From NCBI GenBank assembly GCA_009835515.1, contig VXXH01000216.1, positions 1 through 6,683 on the forward strand: 6,683 bases of DNA. Reading direction: 5' to 3'. How positions within the stretch are numbered: position 1 is the stretch's first letter; each line of letters opens with the position of its first letter. Of the stretch, positions 5,139-6,683 are shown piece by piece. A model generated the notes under the pieces. It was not told the DNA's origin. It saw only the letters and a list, made by a program, of their open reading frames with translations, and ran no database searches. A program made the position numbers and the translations under genes. Origin of the DNA: Candidatus Poribacteria bacterium (lineage in GTDB: Bacteria; Poribacteria; WGA-4E; WGA-3G).

Positions 5139-6575
5139 TCACGGGTCTTCTTCATCGTTCAAATCGTATTCTTTTGCTTTCCGCTGGATTGTGCGTCGGC
5201 TCACTTTGAGTATTTCTGCGGCTTTTGCTTTGTTATTGTTCACAGATTCGAGGGTCGCCCGCAGTGCCTCCCGGCTAATTTCATCAAGGGACATACCAAC
5301 TTGTACATTTAAACGCTGTTTATCCTCGATTGTGTCAACTGACTGCCAGACATCGGGGACCGAAAGTAGATTTGAAAACGCTGTTCCGGTTGCTTTGAGG
5401 ATGCGTTCAGGTAAATCAATTTGCTGGATCGCCGATCGCGTGGACATCACAACAATCCCTTCAATGCAGTTTTTCAATTCGCGTACGTTCCCTGGCCACT
5501 CGTATTTCATCAATGTTCTAATGGCCTCTGGGGCAATAGTCATCAGAGGTTTCCCATTTTGTATGCAAAACTCGTCAAGAAAATCCTTCACGAGCAACGG
5601 GACATCTTCAATACGCTCTTGAAGCGTTGGGAGATGAATAGGCACCACGTTGAGTCGGTCATAGAGATCTGGGAGGAACTCTCGCTTTTGGGATGCGGCT
5701 TCCAAATCATGGTTCGTGGCACAAACAACGCGAACATCTACCTGAATGGTTTTGTCGCCACCCACCCGTTCAAATTCGCGTTCTTCAAGTACGCGCAAAA
5801 GGCGCGCTTGATTAGATAGACTGAGCTGTGAAATTTCGTCGAGAAACAGCGTACCGCTGTGTGCAAGTTCAAATCTACCTTTCCGTTGGTAATATGCCCC
5901 ACTAAACGCGCCGCGTTCATGTCCGAAGAGTTCAGATTCTGCGAGGTTCTCGTTTAGGGTCGCACAATTAAAAGCGATGAGCGAACCGCGTCGCAAACTG
6001 CGGTGATGAATCGCACGGGCGACCAATTCCTTCCCAGTCCCGCGCGCACCATAAATCATCACAGTCGCTTTCGTCGGTGCGACCTGCGTTATCATGTCAC
6101 GAATTTTGATGATTTGGGGCGAATTGCCTGTAAGTCGGCGTAAGCCTTCCTTTTCATCTATTTGTGACTGGAGCTGTCTGTTCTCAAACGCAAGGCGTTG
6201 ATTTTCGAGCGTTCTCTGCAAAAGTGCCGCCAAATGGACAGGGTTAACCGGTTTCGGCAGGAAATAGGTATCTTTATATGCGAGCATCGCTTTGATACCG
6301 ATGTCGGTCTCTAAAATGTTCGGTTCTGTAATAAAAACGACACCGACATCTGGATGGTGCTGGATCGCCGCTTCTAACAGCGCTAAGCCATCAATCCGCT
6401 CCGCTTTTAATGGCGCAATAAGAATATCTACCTTTAGGTGCTCAATCTGATGAAACGCCTGATACATGTTACCTGTGACAACGAGGCGAAGCCCTTTGCC
6501 TGCAAGCGTTTCACAGACAAGTTCGCGCTCACCGCGATCGGCATCAACAATCAGTACGGTTTTCTGTGCGTTCAT
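5139..6575 (-). CDS. Sigma-54 activator with atypical receiver domain (NtrC-type)
   Basis: This is a 478-aa cytosolic enhancer-binding protein with three domains. The receiver (about 5-122) keeps T83 and K108 (FLPKPVNP). It has VDAD where most have VDDD, and P55 where the phosphoacceptor Asp belongs (aligned to the D in LxDxxMPxxDG). An acidic, coiled-coil-like linker follows (about 121-148). The AAA+ domain (about 150-380) has Walker A GARGTGKE (176-183), the sigma-54 contact loop GAFSGA (222-227; usually GAFTGA), Walker B LFLDEI (D246, E247), sensor I ATNHDL (286-291), the R-finger region DLYDRLN and sensor II WPGNVREL (360-367). A Fis-type helix-turn-helix ends the protein (about 437-470). 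It should drive RpoN-dependent promoters, but activation by ordinary Asp phosphorylation looks unlikely. Start: the ATG has CAGGAGA about 12 bp upstream and directly precedes the first receiver strand. An in-frame TTG at 6629 would add 18 low-complexity residues. No histidine kinase or clear -24/-12 target is in the window. Confidence 0.9.
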   Translation of the reverse strand: MNAQKTVLIVDADRGERELVCETLAGKGLRLVVTGNMYQAFHQIEHLKVDILIAPLKAERIDGLALLEAAIQHHPDVGVVFITEPNILETDIGIKAMLAYKDTYFLPKPVNPVHLAALLQRTLENQRLAFENRQLQSQIDEKEGLRRLTGNSPQIIKIRDMITQVAPTKATVMIYGARGTGKELVARAIHHRSLRRGSLIAFNCATLNENLAESELFGHERGAFSGAYYQRKGRFELAHSGTLFLDEISQLSLSNQARLLRVLEEREFERVGGDKTIQVDVRVVCATNHDLEAASQKREFLPDLYDRLNVVPIHLPTLQERIEDVPLLVKDFLDEFCIQNGKPLMTIAPEAIRTLMKYEWPGNVRELKNCIEGIVVMSTRSAIQQIDLPERILKATGTAFSNLLSVPDVWQSVDTIEDKQRLNVQVGMSLDEISREALRATLESVNNNKAKAAEILKVSRRTIQRKAKEYDLNDEEDP

Positions 6576-6683
6576 GGTCGGAGCACTTTCTCCTGTTTTA
6601 TCGTCAGTTTTGGATCCCAAGTTTGCCAAATTATCCGAATCCTCTGATTGAAACTTTTAATCGAAAAAAGTATTGTTTAAAAT
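6576..6683 (-). other. AT-rich leader upstream of the sigma-54 activator
   Basis: This A+T-rich stretch is presumably the promoter region of the minus-strand regulator. A GATAAT (complement of 6630-6635) resembles a -10 box, but no matching -35 is present at normal spacing. An AGGAG site (complement, around 6588-6592) serves the ATG at 6575. An in-frame TTG at 6629 follows an AGAGGA by about 10 bp and remains an alternative start. No other gene is visible up to the window edge. Confidence 0.3.

Overview
The window is bacterial, with roughly half G+C and densely packed genes. It holds six protein genes, a lone TnpB transposon and a small MITE-like repeat. No gene fixes the taxon. The mix of IS605-type TnpB, a divergent metal-dependent amidohydrolase and a C6/G6 palindromic repeat fits an uncultured lineage such as Candidatus Poribacteria, but this is a low-confidence impression.

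Layout: (1) Positions 1-1256 carry an IS200/IS605-type (IS1341-like) element with only tnpB. The RuvC triad and zinc finger are intact, and a right-end hairpin at 1225-1247 probably forms part of the guide RNA. (2) A perfect 8-bp-arm palindrome (1261-1280) lies between the transposon end and the ribosome binding site of moeA. (3) moeA (1296-2498, molybdenum cofactor synthesis), an amidohydrolase-2 family protein (2521-3366) and an alpha/beta hydrolase (3410-4198) lie head to tail with short gaps, like an operon. (4) A palindromic repeat of about 113 bp (4134-4246) has landed in the 3' end of the alpha/beta hydrolase gene and now supplies its last codons and stop. (5) nagB (4338-5129) has its own sigma-70-like promoter just downstream of the repeat. 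(6) A sigma-54 activator with a receiver domain lies on the minus strand (6575-5139), convergent with nagB and only 9 bp from it.

How the genes work together is only partly clear. MoeA supplies cofactor to molybdoenzymes not present here. NagB feeds amino-sugar carbon into glycolysis. The substrates of the two hydrolases cannot be read from sequence. The regulator has no partner kinase in the window, and its receiver lacks the phosphoacceptor aspartate. The points most worth a second look are the MITE-derived C-terminus of the hydrolase, the non-canonical receiver, the TnpB/guide-RNA unit abutting moeA, and the loss of a usual metal-ligand Asp in the amidohydrolase. I see no clearly new multi-gene system.
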